From assembly GCF_017591425.1 (NCBI RefSeq), contig NW_024465751.1:7192001-7256000 (forward strand): a stretch of DNA of 64,000 nucleotides, in the 5' to 3' direction. Numbering within the stretch: the stretch's first letter is position 1; each line of letters opens with the position of its first letter. The DNA comes from Ochotona curzoniae (Eukaryota; Chordata; Mammalia; Lagomorpha; Ochotonidae). The notes under the pieces are model-generated. The model had not been told where the DNA came from and did no database searches. It saw only the letters and a list, made by a program, of their open reading frames with translations. Positions 24,341 to 35,042 of the stretch are shown here, piece after piece. The position numbers and the translations under genes are program-made.

Positions 24341-24404
24341 TAGAATTTTCATTTAAAATTTTCATTTAGAATTTTAATTTAAAATTTTTTTTAAAATTTT
24401 CATT
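24341..24404. repeat. AT-rich 13-bp degenerate tandem repeat
   Basis: About four tandem units of a 'TTCATTTAAAATT' type ('TTCATTTAGAATT', 'TTAATTTAAAATT'). Confidence 0.7.
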
Positions 24405-25107
24405 ATTTACACACTTGTCCAGTTTCCAGATAGGGCTGGGCGGGTGGGAGAGCGGTAAGGTGTGGAGAAACTTGGATAGGACGAATGTTATAGTTCTTTT
24501 TCCCTTCTGTGTCTGCTGGGTGGAGTGAACACTCCTTGCTGTGAAACTATGCTGGTATCTGGGGTTGGGGACTGTCATTCACTGATGCCTTACAGCATCT
24601 AATGTGAGGAAGAGTGTTTGGAGGGCATTACTTGAGTGGTTTTAAAGTTCTGAGGTGTTGTTGGCTTTGTTCCAGAAAGCCAAGTCTTTTGGCTGCCCAA
24701 GTCCACCTTAACGCATCCACAGACTCAGACACTTGCTGCAAAGCTCAGCCAGCAGAGTTGTCCATTTTGTTTTGCTTTCCATCCTCTGACAAGGCATTTG
24801 TTATCTTATGCTGGCCTTGATGAACTGGCTGTCCTGTCCACCCTGTGTATCTAGGTATGCTGTCCATTGCATGGGCATCCACACCTGACGAGGCCTTGTC
24901 CTTATCCATACTCTCCAAGGCTGGACCACATATCTTGTGATTTTCCTTGTGGCTCGAGTTTGAGTCCAGCAGTCTAGTTGTGGAGTGTTTTAAGAAACCT
25001 CATTTTGGATGACCTCAGACTTGATTCCTGTGAATGCTAGCTAATTCTCAACTAAAATTACTGATTTAAATACTTATAAAATAGGCTAAGTTTGGGTTTT
25101 CTGAAAC
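24405..25107. other. Unclassified, possibly retroposed, GC-richer block
   Basis: The base composition rises against both flanks. Read on the minus strand the block ends at an A/T-rich tail (24340-24404), as a retroposon would. There is no long frame. I do not recognise the family. It may be a 3' part of another LINE or a fragment of an LTR element. Confidence 0.3.
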
Positions 25108-25161
25108 TTTGTAATAAACATTGTCTACATCTATGGTTTCTTAACCATTAAGAACATTGGT
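25108..25161 (+). repeat. 54-bp SINE-linked spacer, copy 1
   Basis: This stretch ('GTAATAAACATTGTCTACAT' near its start) lies directly before a CSINE head. A closely similar stretch lies in the same position and orientation before another CSINE (28821-28876, minus strand), so spacer and SINE look like one composite unit. Confidence 0.65.
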
Positions 25162-25440
25162 GGGGCCCAGCGCAGTAGCCTAGCGCCTAAAGTCCGTGTC
25201 TTGCACCTACCAGGATCCCATATGGGTGCCTCTTCTAATCCTGGAGGCTCTGGTACTCATCCAGCTCCCTACTTGTGGCCTGGTAAAGCAGTCGAGGAGA
25301 GCCCAAAACCTTGGGACCCTCCACACCCATGTGGGAAACCCAGAAGAAGCTCCTGGCTTTGGATCAGCACAGTTCCATTCATTGTGGCTGCTTGGTGAGT
25401 GAATTAGTGGATGAATGACCTTTCTCTTTATCTCCTCCAG
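25162..25440 (+). mobile_element. CSINE without A-tail
   Basis: Head 'GGGGCCCAGCGCAGTAGCC' at 25162, B-box area 'CTTCTAATCCTGG', and middle 'AAAGCAGTCGAGGAGAGCCC'. The copy stops after 'CTCTTTATCTCCTCC' and lacks the usual 'CCAATAAAAA' tail. Confidence 0.9.
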
Positions 25441-25774
25441 CAAGAGCAGAGGCTATATTCTTGTTGGGAAGAGGCAAGGGGCAGAAAAAGATGAGCCTTG
25501 TTGGAGGAGAGCTGCCCTGTACATTCTGGTGGCCAAATGTATGTATTTTGTGGTATATGCAATGAACAAACATTTGGTGGGTTAAGCCAATGTGATTTAG
25601 GGCTTTCTAATAAGAGTCATCTTATCCTGGTTTTCTCTGTCTTCCACTGTCTCCCTTTCTTCTTTATCACTCTTCTGGAAGTTAGTCTTTTCTGAAGAAA
25701 AGTTATCTTTTGGTTTAGTGTATAGCTCAGCTAACAAAGATGCAAACTATGAATCAACTTTTATTCCTGATTAA
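25441..25774. other. Unique sequence, nothing recognised
   Basis: No supported gene or repeat. Confidence 0.5.
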
Positions 25775-25950
25775 TTTTTTAATCTTGGGATTATTATGTC
25801 ATTTCTTCATGCATTGCTTTGTTCATGTGCAAACTAAGAATGAATAATTTAAACTTTACCTAAGGGTATTCTGAGGATTGAGTTAACTAATTTATGCAAG
25901 ATATTTAGGACAGCTCTTTGAAACGGTATATTTCATAAACATGTTAGCTA
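25775..25950 (+). mobile_element. MIR SINE fragment
   Basis: 'GTTCATGTGCAAACTAAGAATG', 'CTAAGGGTATTCTGAGGATTGAGTTAACTAATTTATGCAAG' and 'TTTAGGACAG' follow the MIR order (catctgtaaaatg, agggttgttgtgaggattaaatgagttaata, ttagaacag). Confidence 0.7.
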
Positions 25951-25989
25951 TTGGCTATCCCATATTTGCCCCTAGTTTATTAACTTTTA

Positions 25990-26660
25990 TTCTTACTTTC
26001 ATTGCTTCTTGCCTTCTAACTTCTTTGGGTTTCTTCCAAGGCTTAATTTCCATCTATCTAGGGGAATTTGTAGTTATCTATTTATACTTTTTTGCTTTAT
26101 GATGAACACTTTTTAGGTAATGTATGTCCCTCAAAGTACTATCTTAACTGGTTCACTGAAATGTTTACATGTAGTACTTTAATTTTCACTCTGCTATGAA
26201 ATCTTCTTTAGATTAAGTGTTGCATAGTTGCGTATTCTGATTTATAGATATTTAAGTTGTCTTCAACACTTTCCATTTATCTGTAATTTCTAGTTTTATT
26301 AAATGATAATTAGAAAACTTTCTAAGATATTATTTACTTGCAAATAACTTGAATTATATGAATGTTTTGTTTGTGCTTGGAAAAGAAAAAAATGTGCTTA
26401 CTGGGCATGAAGTTGCTTATGTTTGTTTTCATTTATAGTTTATTACTTAGCATACATACGGGGTTTAAAAATTCCTTAAGTTAGCTGTTACTATAAGATG
26501 TCTACTAGCAAAAATTGATTTAGATGTCTCTCCTCTTACTCCAGCAACTGCTGACAGATGCTCTGTACTCTCTTGCAGTAATTTTTATTATCTTTCATAT
26601 TTTTTGTTCTTTTCCTTAGTCCATATATATTATCATTCTTTATCACTCATCATTTTCTGC
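25990..26660 (-). mobile_element. Old L1 ORF2 fragment
   Basis: Minus-strand L1 text: 'GTAATTTCTAGTTTTATTAAATGATAATTAGAAAAC' corresponds to 'gatttctagttttattccattgtggtcagaga', and 'GAAAAGAAAAAAATGTGCTTACTG' to 'gagaagaatgtgtattctgc'. No frame survives. Confidence 0.6.
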
Positions 26661-28149
26661 TTCAGTCTGTGTTTAGTCTCAAGTTAACATTGTTAATCAA
26701 TTCTTTCAGTCACATTACCTGATACATTAGTTTCCAACCCTTGACCTTTAGTTTTCATTTTAAATGCATTTAATGTTGCAAAGAAGTTATGAGTTGGTGG
26801 GGAAGGAACACATTCATACCTGCTTATAAATTTGTGATTGAAAAATGTATAAATATCTAATATGTTTGATGACAGTATCAAAACGTCAGGAGAGTACGTT
26901 TAGGCTAGCTACCAGAACAGAACAGAGCATCTTTGCAAAAACAATTTCCCTGTGCGGCGCCAGAGACTTCCCTTAAAAGCTGTGCCCTTCCGGAGCTGAA
27001 GAAAATACTAGATTTTAATCTCTTTTTAAGTGGAAAGTTACAATGCAGTGTCGGAGAGCTTACATTAGATGTCATTTTTTTTTTGCCCTACTCTACGAAT
27101 CCCAAATTTCTTGATTCTTTAGCTAACTTCAACACTGGAGGCCAGATTCTAATTAGCATAGAAAACTGTGCCCTTGAGCAGTATTTTTACTTTTATCCTT
27201 TCAGTATTCTGAAGAATCTTCTCTTAGTTAGACTGTGAGTTGAAAATAATTTTTGGCCAGAGCTCTTTCTTGGTGCACATGAGAAAAAGGATATGCTAAG
27301 CTGTGGTAACAAGGAGCCAGAAGAGCACCAGTGGGGCTCATCATTTTACACGCATTTCACAGTTTGATGGGGACTGTCACAAAGCTCGTGGGTACGACTC
27401 AATCCAAGTGCTGAACCAGGACCACTGGCCCCTAGAAAACTTGCAACATCTGAGCTTTCAAATCTACCCATTAGCAGAGAGGGATAATAGAGGCTCATTT
27501 ATCAAAAGCCAGGCTCAAAAATTATTTCTTTCACTTCTGGCAATAACCAAAGTTCAGAACTCAAGCATGCGGCCCCAAACCAGTGAAATCCTTCTCCATG
27601 TGCTTAAAAGTGAAAAGGATGATGAACAACTATCACTGTCCCATCACCTTATCTAGCTATCTCTCACATTATCTAGCTTACATGATTTGCATAAATTTGC
27701 ATATTTGATTCAGTTAAATTTATTATAGGTCTGACAAAATTGGTAAACATTATTTTGTGTCTTCTACTTACAGCGCCTCATTTTGCTTTTAACTGTCTAC
27801 TTCGTTAACTTCCACAACCTGTAAGTCTTTTTTGTCCTATTTTTATTATTATCAATACTCTAATATTTTTAATGAAACATTGTAAGAAAAAATTAGCATG
27901 AGATATTATGCGACTACTGTATGTATATATTGTGCAACATATTTTTTTCTATTGAAGCATTCAATTTTTATTTTTGTCAAAGCATCCAGAAATTTTTATT
28001 TTTCTAGAAAAACATCCAAGGAATTAACATGATTCAGGCGGAGCGCACTAGAAATCGGAGCTGCTAAGTGCGATCCGGCTGTGAGCTAGTGCCCTTCAAT
28101 TCTCCCAAGTCTCCTCCGCCTACTCCCTCTCCCGCCTCTGATAACACAA
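26661..28149. other. Mostly unique sequence
   Basis: No supported gene. A 117-codon plus-strand frame at 27303-27656 overlaps a probable MIR remnant (27330-27420, 'GTCACAAAGCTCGTGGGTACGACTC'). A CpG-containing patch at 28035-28100 (GGCGGAGCGCACTAG, GTGCGATCCGGC) stands out from the AT-rich surroundings. Confidence 0.45.
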
Positions 28150-28506
28150 TCACATTTTAACTTCGTTTTTGGACTCAATAGAATGTGTCTTCCTACAGAT
28201 AGAACTCACTGTCCTTGGATCCACATCTGGAAATGAAATTGCTGCATCACATACTAGTTCTGTTTTTCAGAACATCCCCAACACCTTAGCATTTCCATTC
28301 TGTCAACAGTATGCAAATGTTCCATTTCCTTCCTAACTTTCTGTTTCACAGTTTTGCAGGCATAGGGCTTCCTCCCCTCTCCCACCTTACGCCTGTCTCT
28401 CCTCCATCATGTCCCCTGGTTTATAGTAAAATAGTTGGGCAGTTGCAGTTTTGACTCCTACTTTCTTTTTACATGGGTCATGACACTGTTGGTATAGGCA
28501 ATCTCT

Positions 28507-28820
28507 TTTTTAAAAACGATTTATTTATTTTTATTGAAGAAGCAGATATACAGAGAGGAGGAGAGACAGAGAGGAAGATCTTCCATCCAATGATTCACTC
28601 CCCAAGTGGCCGCAATGGCTGCAGCTGAGCCAATCTGAAGCCAGGAGCCAGAAGCCTCCTCCAGGTTACCCACACAGATGCAGAGTCCCAATGCCTTGGG
28701 CCATCTTTGACTGCTTTTCCAGGCCATAGCAGAGAGCTGGATGGGAACAGGCACCCAAATGGGATCCTGGTAAGTGCAAGATGAGGACTTTAGGCTCTAG
28801 GCTACTGTGCCAGGCCCCCC
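28507..28820 (-). mobile_element. CSINE (3' part of a composite insertion)
   Basis: Minus-strand copy with 'GAGAGCTGGATGGGAAC' and head 'CTACTGTGCCAGGCCC'. The core segment between 'GGATGGGAA' and 'CAGGCACCC' is shorter than usual. Together with the spacer and SINE-head fragment to its right it is bracketed by 'TAGGCAATCTCTT' (28495) and 'TAGGCAATATCTT' (28933). Confidence 0.9.
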
Positions 28821-28876
28821 CAATATTCTTTATGATTTAGAAACAATAGATGTAGACAATTTTTATTACAAAATAC
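28821..28876 (-). repeat. 54-bp SINE-linked spacer, copy 2
   Basis: The complement reads 'GTAATAAAAATTGTCTACAT' and onward, matching the spacer at 25108-25161 at about 46 of 54 positions. As in that copy it immediately precedes a CSINE head. Confidence 0.65.
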
Positions 28877-28932
28877 GGAGTCCCGGCATGTTCAAGGCAA
28901 GGACTTTACCACTACACTGTCATGCCGGGCCC
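28877..28932 (-). mobile_element. CSINE 5' head fragment
   Basis: Only the tRNA-like head is present (GGGCCCGGCATGACAGTGTA to CTTGAACATGCCGGGACTCC on the minus strand). It is joined upstream of the spacer, inside the same duplicated flanks as the SINE at 28507-28820. Confidence 0.75.
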
Positions 28933-29400
28933 TAGGCAATATCTTGTTGTCTAAGCAAATAAAGTTGACAGAATGCATCTCTGTTGTTGAATGATACTAT
29001 GCTCCCAATGAAACTCCAAACATCCCGGTTGCTAACATCTTTGCCAACACGTTTTATCTGTTGGCTTTGGGCAATGGTCAAATATCACCTTACTGTGGTG
29101 AGGTGATATTCTCTTGTGGTTTTGAACTGCATTTCCCTCATAATAACTAATGTGAAGAATTTTTTGTGTTCCTATTGGTCATATGTATGTTTTCCTTTGG
29201 GAAATATCTGTCTATTATACATTTTACAATGATTGTGCTTGTTTTTAAGTTGTTTGAATCTTGTTTAGATTCTAGATACATTTTAGCCAGCGGCATAGGT
29301 TACAAATATCTTCTAAGATTTTCAGAGCTGTTTCTTCATTCTGTTGATTGTTTCCTTTCTGTGCAGGGATTCTTTAGTTTGATGAGAGCCTATCTGTTTA

Positions 29401-29622
29401 GGAGCCAACATTGTGGCACAGCTGGGTAAGCTGCAACCTGCAGTGCTGGCATCCCATATGGGATGTCTGTGAGGGAAGCAGTGGAGAATGGTCCATGAGC
29501 TTCTGCCTTTGGCAGGGCCCTGGCCCGTCCATTGCAGCCATGTGGGCAGTAAAACAGTAAGTGGAAGATCTCTCTCTCTGCTTTTCAAATAAATGCATGT
29601 TCTGTTTTTTATATGTTTCACT
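29401..29622 (+). mobile_element. CSINE with internal deletion
   Basis: Head 'GGAGCCAACATTGTGGCACAGC' and 'GGCATCCCATATGGGATG' run directly into 'GTGAGGGAAGCAGTGGAG', so the B-box part is lost. The tail 'GCTTTTCAAATAAATGC' follows. It sits in the L1, with approximate duplications 'CCTATCTGTTTA' and 'GCATCTGCTTA'. Confidence 0.8.
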
Positions 29623-30178
29623 TTAAAATGCATCTGCTTATTTTTGGTTTTGTTTCTTGTGCTTTGGGGATCTGATCCAGAAAATGTTTGCCTATTCCAA
29701 TGTTCTGAGGTGGTTTTCCTGTTTCACACTTGAGTCTTTAATTCATTTTGAGCTGACTCTTTCCATGGTGAGAAATAAGAAGCTCGTTTTTATTATTCTT
29801 TATATAAATATACAGTTTTCCTCGCAGCATTGATTAGATGATCCATTTACCAATACATACTCCACATCCTTATCAAAGACTAGTTGACTATAGATGCATG
29901 ACGATGTCTGGGATCTCTATTATATTCCCTTGGCATTTGAATATCTTTGCATGCCAATATCATGCTATTTTAATTCTTTAGACTTTATAATATATTGTAA
30001 CATCAAGTAATGTAATGGCTCTTCATCATTTCTTTTGTTCAAGATTATTTTGACAAACTGGGTTTTTTTGTGGCTCCATAGGAATTTTAGTTAATGTTCT
30101 TGTTACACCTTTTGAAAATGTCAGTGGGATTTTGTTGAGAAAATATTGAATCCATAAATTATTATTGGTAATATGCAC

Positions 30179-30545
30179 ATTTTTAAAGATTTACTTATTT
30201 TTATTGGAAAAGTAGGTCTACAGACAGTAGAAGAGCCAGAGAGAGAAATGGCCACAACAGTTGGAGCTGAACTGATCCAAAGCCAGGAGTCAGGAACTTC
30301 ATGTATGTACAGGGTCCCAATGCTTTGGGCCATCCTCCAAATTGAAGCCAGGAGCCAGGGGCTTCTTCCTGGTCTCTCATGAGGTGCAGGCTCCCAAGGC
30401 TTTGCACCATGCTCTACTGTTTTCTTAGACCACAAACAAGGAGCTGGATGGGAAAGTGGAGCAACTGGGACATGATCCAGCACCAATAAGGGACCCTGGC
30501 ATGTGTAAGGCAAGAATTTGGCCACCGAGCTGTTGTACCGGGTTC
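30179..30545 (-). mobile_element. CSINE with an internal partial duplication
   Basis: Minus-strand copy inserted in the old L1. The segment 'AGCCAGGAGTCAGGAACTTC...GGTCCCAATGCTTTGGGCCATC' is followed by a second version of itself ('AGCCAGGAGCCAGGGGCTTC...GCTCCCAAGGCTTTGCACCATG'), so the element is about 80 bp longer than normal. Confidence 0.85.
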
Positions 30546-31276
30546 ACATGGTGACTTTTTCAACTCTAGGTTGTCTGGGAACTAGCTGAGCGTTTGATTT
30601 GCATTACATTACTGTTCTGTCCTCTCAACAGGACTTGCTGTGTGTACCTTCATGAAGGTGGCTGAGGTTCAAGAGCTGGAGCAATCCCACCCCCAAGTGA
30701 CAGTCCAGCATCAATGATTTTTGATATTCTTTTTCTAAAGTAAGGAAATTGGTTCAGCATAGACCAAGAAATGCATGGAACTGCAAAGTTACAAAGCAAA
30801 CTCAATGGCTTCAAGGACAAATGAAAATCTACCAGCGTTAAAGCTATCAAAAACATTGGAAGATATTTGGGTAAAAAAAGTAGACTTTCATGGACCTTGC
30901 AGCATCAATAGTAAGCATTCTTTATGGTATATGTTAACATCAAGTCCTCACCTTTACCACACTTTCAGAATTGTGTCACTTTAACAACTTTGATTTTAAA
31001 GACATTCAGATATTAATCAGTCATTCTTGAATTGCAGAAGTATGTAGTGCCTTAGAGTCTCTAGGTTGGGTTTGAAAGCATTTCAAATTTTAATTTCTCT
31101 CATTTTATACCCAATTTGGTGAGCATTTTTATCATGAAAGACTGTTGAATTTTATCATATGAATTTTCTTGAAGTGGTTGAATGATTTCTGAACTAAATT
31201 CTGTTGATAGGGTGTATTCCATTTATAGATAGGACTATTTTGAACCCTCCCTGCTTCCCATGGATGAATTCCACTT

Positions 31277-31293
31277 AATCATAGTGAATAATC
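31277..31293 (+). repeat. Target-site duplication, left copy
   Basis: AATCATAGTGAATAATC occurs here and again at 35072-35088, directly after the A-tail of the retroposon. The two leading A's of the right copy cannot be told apart from the tail, so 15-17 bases are duplicated. The target is old L1 sequence, and the nick context CTT/AATC fits L1 endonuclease preference for TT/AAAA. Confidence 0.95.
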
Positions 31294-31304
31294 CCGCCAT
31301 GAGG
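31294..31304 (+). promoter_or_regulatory. YY1-like motif at the monomer start
   Basis: CCGCCATGAGG begins each monomer. YY1 binds GCCAT cores, and such sites position transcription starts in the L1 5' UTRs of other mammals. Similarity to that arrangement is an inference; no initiator was tested. Confidence 0.35.
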
Positions 31305-32310
31305 GAACTTGGGAACTGGGTGGAAATTCCTAGCTCCGCCCAGCTGCTAAGACCATGCGGCTGGGGGAGTTTGGGAGGAGTTCGGTCCTTGGGCTTGGGG
31401 GCAACTGACGCTCCCTGCAGTGTGGCAACTGTGGGGGGTGCCCCTGCCGGGTCGGACCCAATGCGGGGGACTCACGCCAAAGACACTGCCACAAGGCAGT
31501 GAACGAGTCCTCGGCCTCCCCCAGGACCCAAGAGAGCTCTTCCCTCAGGGTAAGTCCGCCATGAGGGAACTTGGGAACTGGGTGGAAATTCCTAGCTCCG
31601 CCCAGCTGCTAAGACCATGCGGCTGGGGGAGTTTGGGAGGAGTTCGGTCCTTGGGCTTGGGGGCAACTGACGCTCCCTGCAGTGTGGCAACTGTGGGGGG
31701 TGCCCCTGCCGGGTCGGACCCAATGCAGGGGACTCACGCCAAAGACACTGCCACAAGGCAGTGAACGAGTCCTCGGCCTCCCCCAGGACCCAAGAGAGCT
31801 CTTCCCTCAGGGTAAGTCCGCCATGAGGGAACTTGGGAACTGGGTGGAAATTCCTAGCTCCGCCCAGCTGCTAAGACCATGTGGCTGGGGGAGTTTGGGA
31901 GGAGTTCGGTCCTTGGGCTTGGGGGCAACTGACGCTCCCTGCAGTGTGGCAACTGTGGGGGGTGCCCCTGCCGGGTCGGACCCAATGCGGGGGACTCACG
32001 CCAAAGACACTGCCACAAGGCAGTGAACGAGTCCTCGGCCTCCCCCAGGACCCAAGAGAGCTCTTCCCTCAGGGTAAGTCCGCCATGAGGGAACTTGGGA
32101 ACTGGGTGGAAATTCCTAGCTCCGCCCAGCTGCTAAGACCATGCGGCTGGGGGAGTTTGGGAGGAGTTCGGTCCTTGGGCTTGGGGGCAACTGACGCTCC
32201 CTGCAGTGTGGCAACTGTGGGGGGTGCCCCTGCCGGGTCGGACCCAATGCGGGGGACTCACGCCAAAGACACTGCCACAAGGCAGTGAACGAGTCCTCGG
32301 CCTCCCCCAG
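31294..32310 (+). repeat. 262-bp tandem monomer array (promoter-like) of retroposon copy B
   Basis: Units start at 31294, 31556, 31818 and 32080, and the last unit breaks off at 32310. By eye they differ at only two positions (ATGCGG/ATGTGG and ATGCGG/ATGCAG), both CpG transitions. Each unit starts with CCGCCATGAGGG, has a CTCCGCCCAGC GC-box-like site, and ends TCAGGGTAAGT. The 5' end of the whole insertion coincides with a unit boundary, as expected if transcription starts there. Confidence 0.95.
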
Positions 32311-35042
32311 GGTGGCCAGTGCACCAAGTGGTGCCAGGCTTTGCCTGCTGGCCGCCCGGAAGGGCAAACTCTGGGGTTTTCAAGATATGTAATTGCTGCC
32401 TGGGTCACTCATGACTAAGACTAGGTTGAGTGTAGGTGCAAAGTGAATTTTCGGGTATTCTCAGTGACAGTGTCATGAAAGATACAAGCAGGCAAGGGGA
32501 CCAAGACCTAGTGGTTTGGGGGAAGTGTCCAGAAGATAATTTTAGTAAGACAGATGCAACAGCTCAATTATGAATACAGAGATGGGATATTAGTATAGAA
32601 CATCACTGATCACCATATACTAGCCCACACCGAAGCTATGGATGGGGCCTCTTTGGCAGTGTTGGGTACCATTGCCCGACTGAGTGTTGGAGTTGTGGAG
32701 TGGTCACATTTGGCAAATCAAGACACTCTCCAGCACACAAGAGAACTTGGGCTGGGGGTAGGCTCTGTGGGGTTGTGTGGGCCCAACCCTTTGGAATACA
32801 AATCCCCCGGGTTAGTTCCCAAGCTGGGGTTGCAATGGTCTAAGCTAGGTGTGACCACGACATCTGCCATCACTCATGGGTAAAGGAATCCACAACAGTC
32901 AGGGTAGGTCAAGGCAGCAGCACCCAAATGTGCATCTTTAAACAGGATGTGGGGTGGGCCGGGCTGCCACTGGAAGGGGACAGAAGGGGCAAGGCTGAAC
33001 AAACCTTAACTCACAAGTAACAACAGAAATCAGGTTGGAGCACAGCTCATGCCAGGTAGGTCCTTGCACATACTGATCTGTGTGAGGCAGAGGCACTAAG
33101 CCACAGCATCCAAGGGGCCACGACAAGTGAGGGGCTCTGCCAAACAGAGACAGAACAACCACCGGCCTACACCTGCTCTATGGCAGGGCAGAGGCCCGGT
33201 TGGGGAAATAACAGGACACCCTAGCTGGGTTGAGTTTCCCACCAAGGAGCGCATGGGCTGGAACTGAGGCTACATTCTGATCAGGATACGATCGTAATCT
33301 CACTTGGCACAATTGTGGACTGGGATGGGAAGCACCAAGCCAGGCCAAATTCCAACACCATCTGGTGCTCTGGAGGACCGGGGAGGGTTGTGTGACAGAC
33401 TAGGTTAGGTCTCAGCCCTTACTGAACCATGTGTGAGCTTGGTAGGGGTATGGAAGAGCCATGGCTGGGTTGAAATATCCAACAACAAGAACCAGCTTGG
33501 GTCGGAGGCCAGGCAGGAAAAGCCACTGTTCCTCCTAGGATAGCAGGCGAACTGAGTAGTGCTGGCTCATGGACCCACTGGTATGCGCGAAAACTGGCAT
33601 TGGGACAGGTTCTGGTGGAGGAGCCCGGGCAACTCCTCTGGCAGGACACAGTCCCATGCAGGTAAGCGCAACAAGCACAATAGGGAACAACCCAAAACAG
33701 GCAATGAAAATTATCCCACTGGCATACACATGGCATGGGTTGGGGGCAGACCAGCCTGAATCTGTTCACATTACCTTCTGGTGAATCCGAGCACCAGAAC
33801 AGAGTGTGGGTCGAGCCAGGTTCGGTTGCAACACATACCAGTACACAACAAGTAATGCCAAGGTGAGATGAGCCGTACCAGATGTGGCTGCAGCACACAA
33901 CCAGCACATGTGACAATCAGGGAGGAGGCAAAGCCAACAGGGGAACGTGGGCACCCCTGCTGGATAACTACTTCCATTGGAAAGTGTGAATACGGATGGG
34001 GGCAGTTCAGACTAGGCAGGGCTATAGCACCTGTGGGCCTCACGGTGAGCTGACTGTTCTGACTGGTGCAAGTTAAAATTAGAGTGGGTTGAGGGGTGTT
34101 TGGGCTTAGCCACAGCATTAGCTGGCAGAGGCTGGTACTAGGAGCCAATTCTGACAAGTCAAATGCCAAAACTACCTGGAGACTGCATACTCTAGGAGTG
34201 GGTGTGGCCTAGTAGGGAAATAGTGGGCACCTCCCTCAGGGTTACCACCCTCACTGGACAGCAGGAAACCCAGGCTAGGAGCAGGGGTGGCTTGACAGAA
34301 AGGCACCTGCCAGTGGGTGTATGGGCTGGATAATAGGTTGGTTGGGTTGAACCAGGCTTCAATGTCCATTGACGTGTGCGAGAGCTACTTGGGATGTGGG
34401 ACAGACTGGACAAGCCTGCAGTGCATACTGGCAAGCATGGGAACCAGGTTAGGGGGCAGAACTGGTAGGGGTTTTGGGGAGTCGCCTCAACTAGGCTGCA
34501 GCTCCAACTGGTTTGCATGAAGACCGAGTATGAAGTGGGTAGAATCGAGCTGGACTACAACACCCATTGGTTCACAAGGAAGACAGGGCTGGAAGCCGAA
34601 CGGACCCAGTAATCGCAACGACCAGCATATGCATAAGCTGATTGGTGTGACGAACAGTGTTGGAGTCTGTACTAGCAAACTCACTCAAGAATCAGATCTG
34701 GGATCAACTCAGATGAAGTTTCTTTGGATATTTCTCCAACTGAACTGCTGATCTTGGAACCCCAACCATCAAGAGACTGTCAGCCAGTGGACTCTGAATA
34801 GGTTTCATTACGGTTGGGACGGAGAGATTGGCAGCAATCCAGAACTGATGAACTATCAAAACTGTATGAGCAGGACCCTTGGAGCGCGCCTCATGTTGGG
34901 GATGGGGGATGGGTGGGAGGTAGGGTGGGGCTTTCCCCTTTGTTACTCCCCTAACCCTACATACAGGGCAAAATGATTATATTAGTGTGGAAACAATGAT
35001 ATTACCCACTTTCACCCTGTAGCCCGTGACCCTTTGTACCCT

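Larger units (their letters stand above)
28150..31278 (-). mobile_element. Old L1 ORF2/3' region, interrupted by several insertions
   Basis: Typical minus-strand L1 text runs along this stretch. Examples are 'TGAGGTGATATTCTCTTGTGGTTTTGAACTGCATTTCCCTCA' (29100), 'CTGTTGATTGTTTCCTTTCTGTGCAGGGATTCTTTAGTTTGATG' (29341), 'GATGATCCATTTACC' (29838) and 'TTGAATTTTATCATATGAATTTTCTTG' (31146). Four SINE pieces and the monomer-bearing retroposon interrupt it, and it resumes at 35089. All frames are broken. A segment at about 30560-31020 does not read as L1 and is unassigned. Confidence 0.85.

Noticed and set aside
27303..27656. 117-codon plus-strand frame
   Set aside because: Overlaps a probable MIR remnant and has no splice sites or recognisable domain.
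31260..32418. Repeated plus-strand frames of 80-135 codons in the 262-bp array
   Set aside because: They are the same stretch read again in each monomer. The period is not a multiple of three, so no continuous protein results, and copy A has unrelated monomers.
33419..33916. 165-codon minus-strand frame in copy B
   Set aside because: Antisense to the retroposon, and its frame differs from that of the homologous part of copy A over most of its length.
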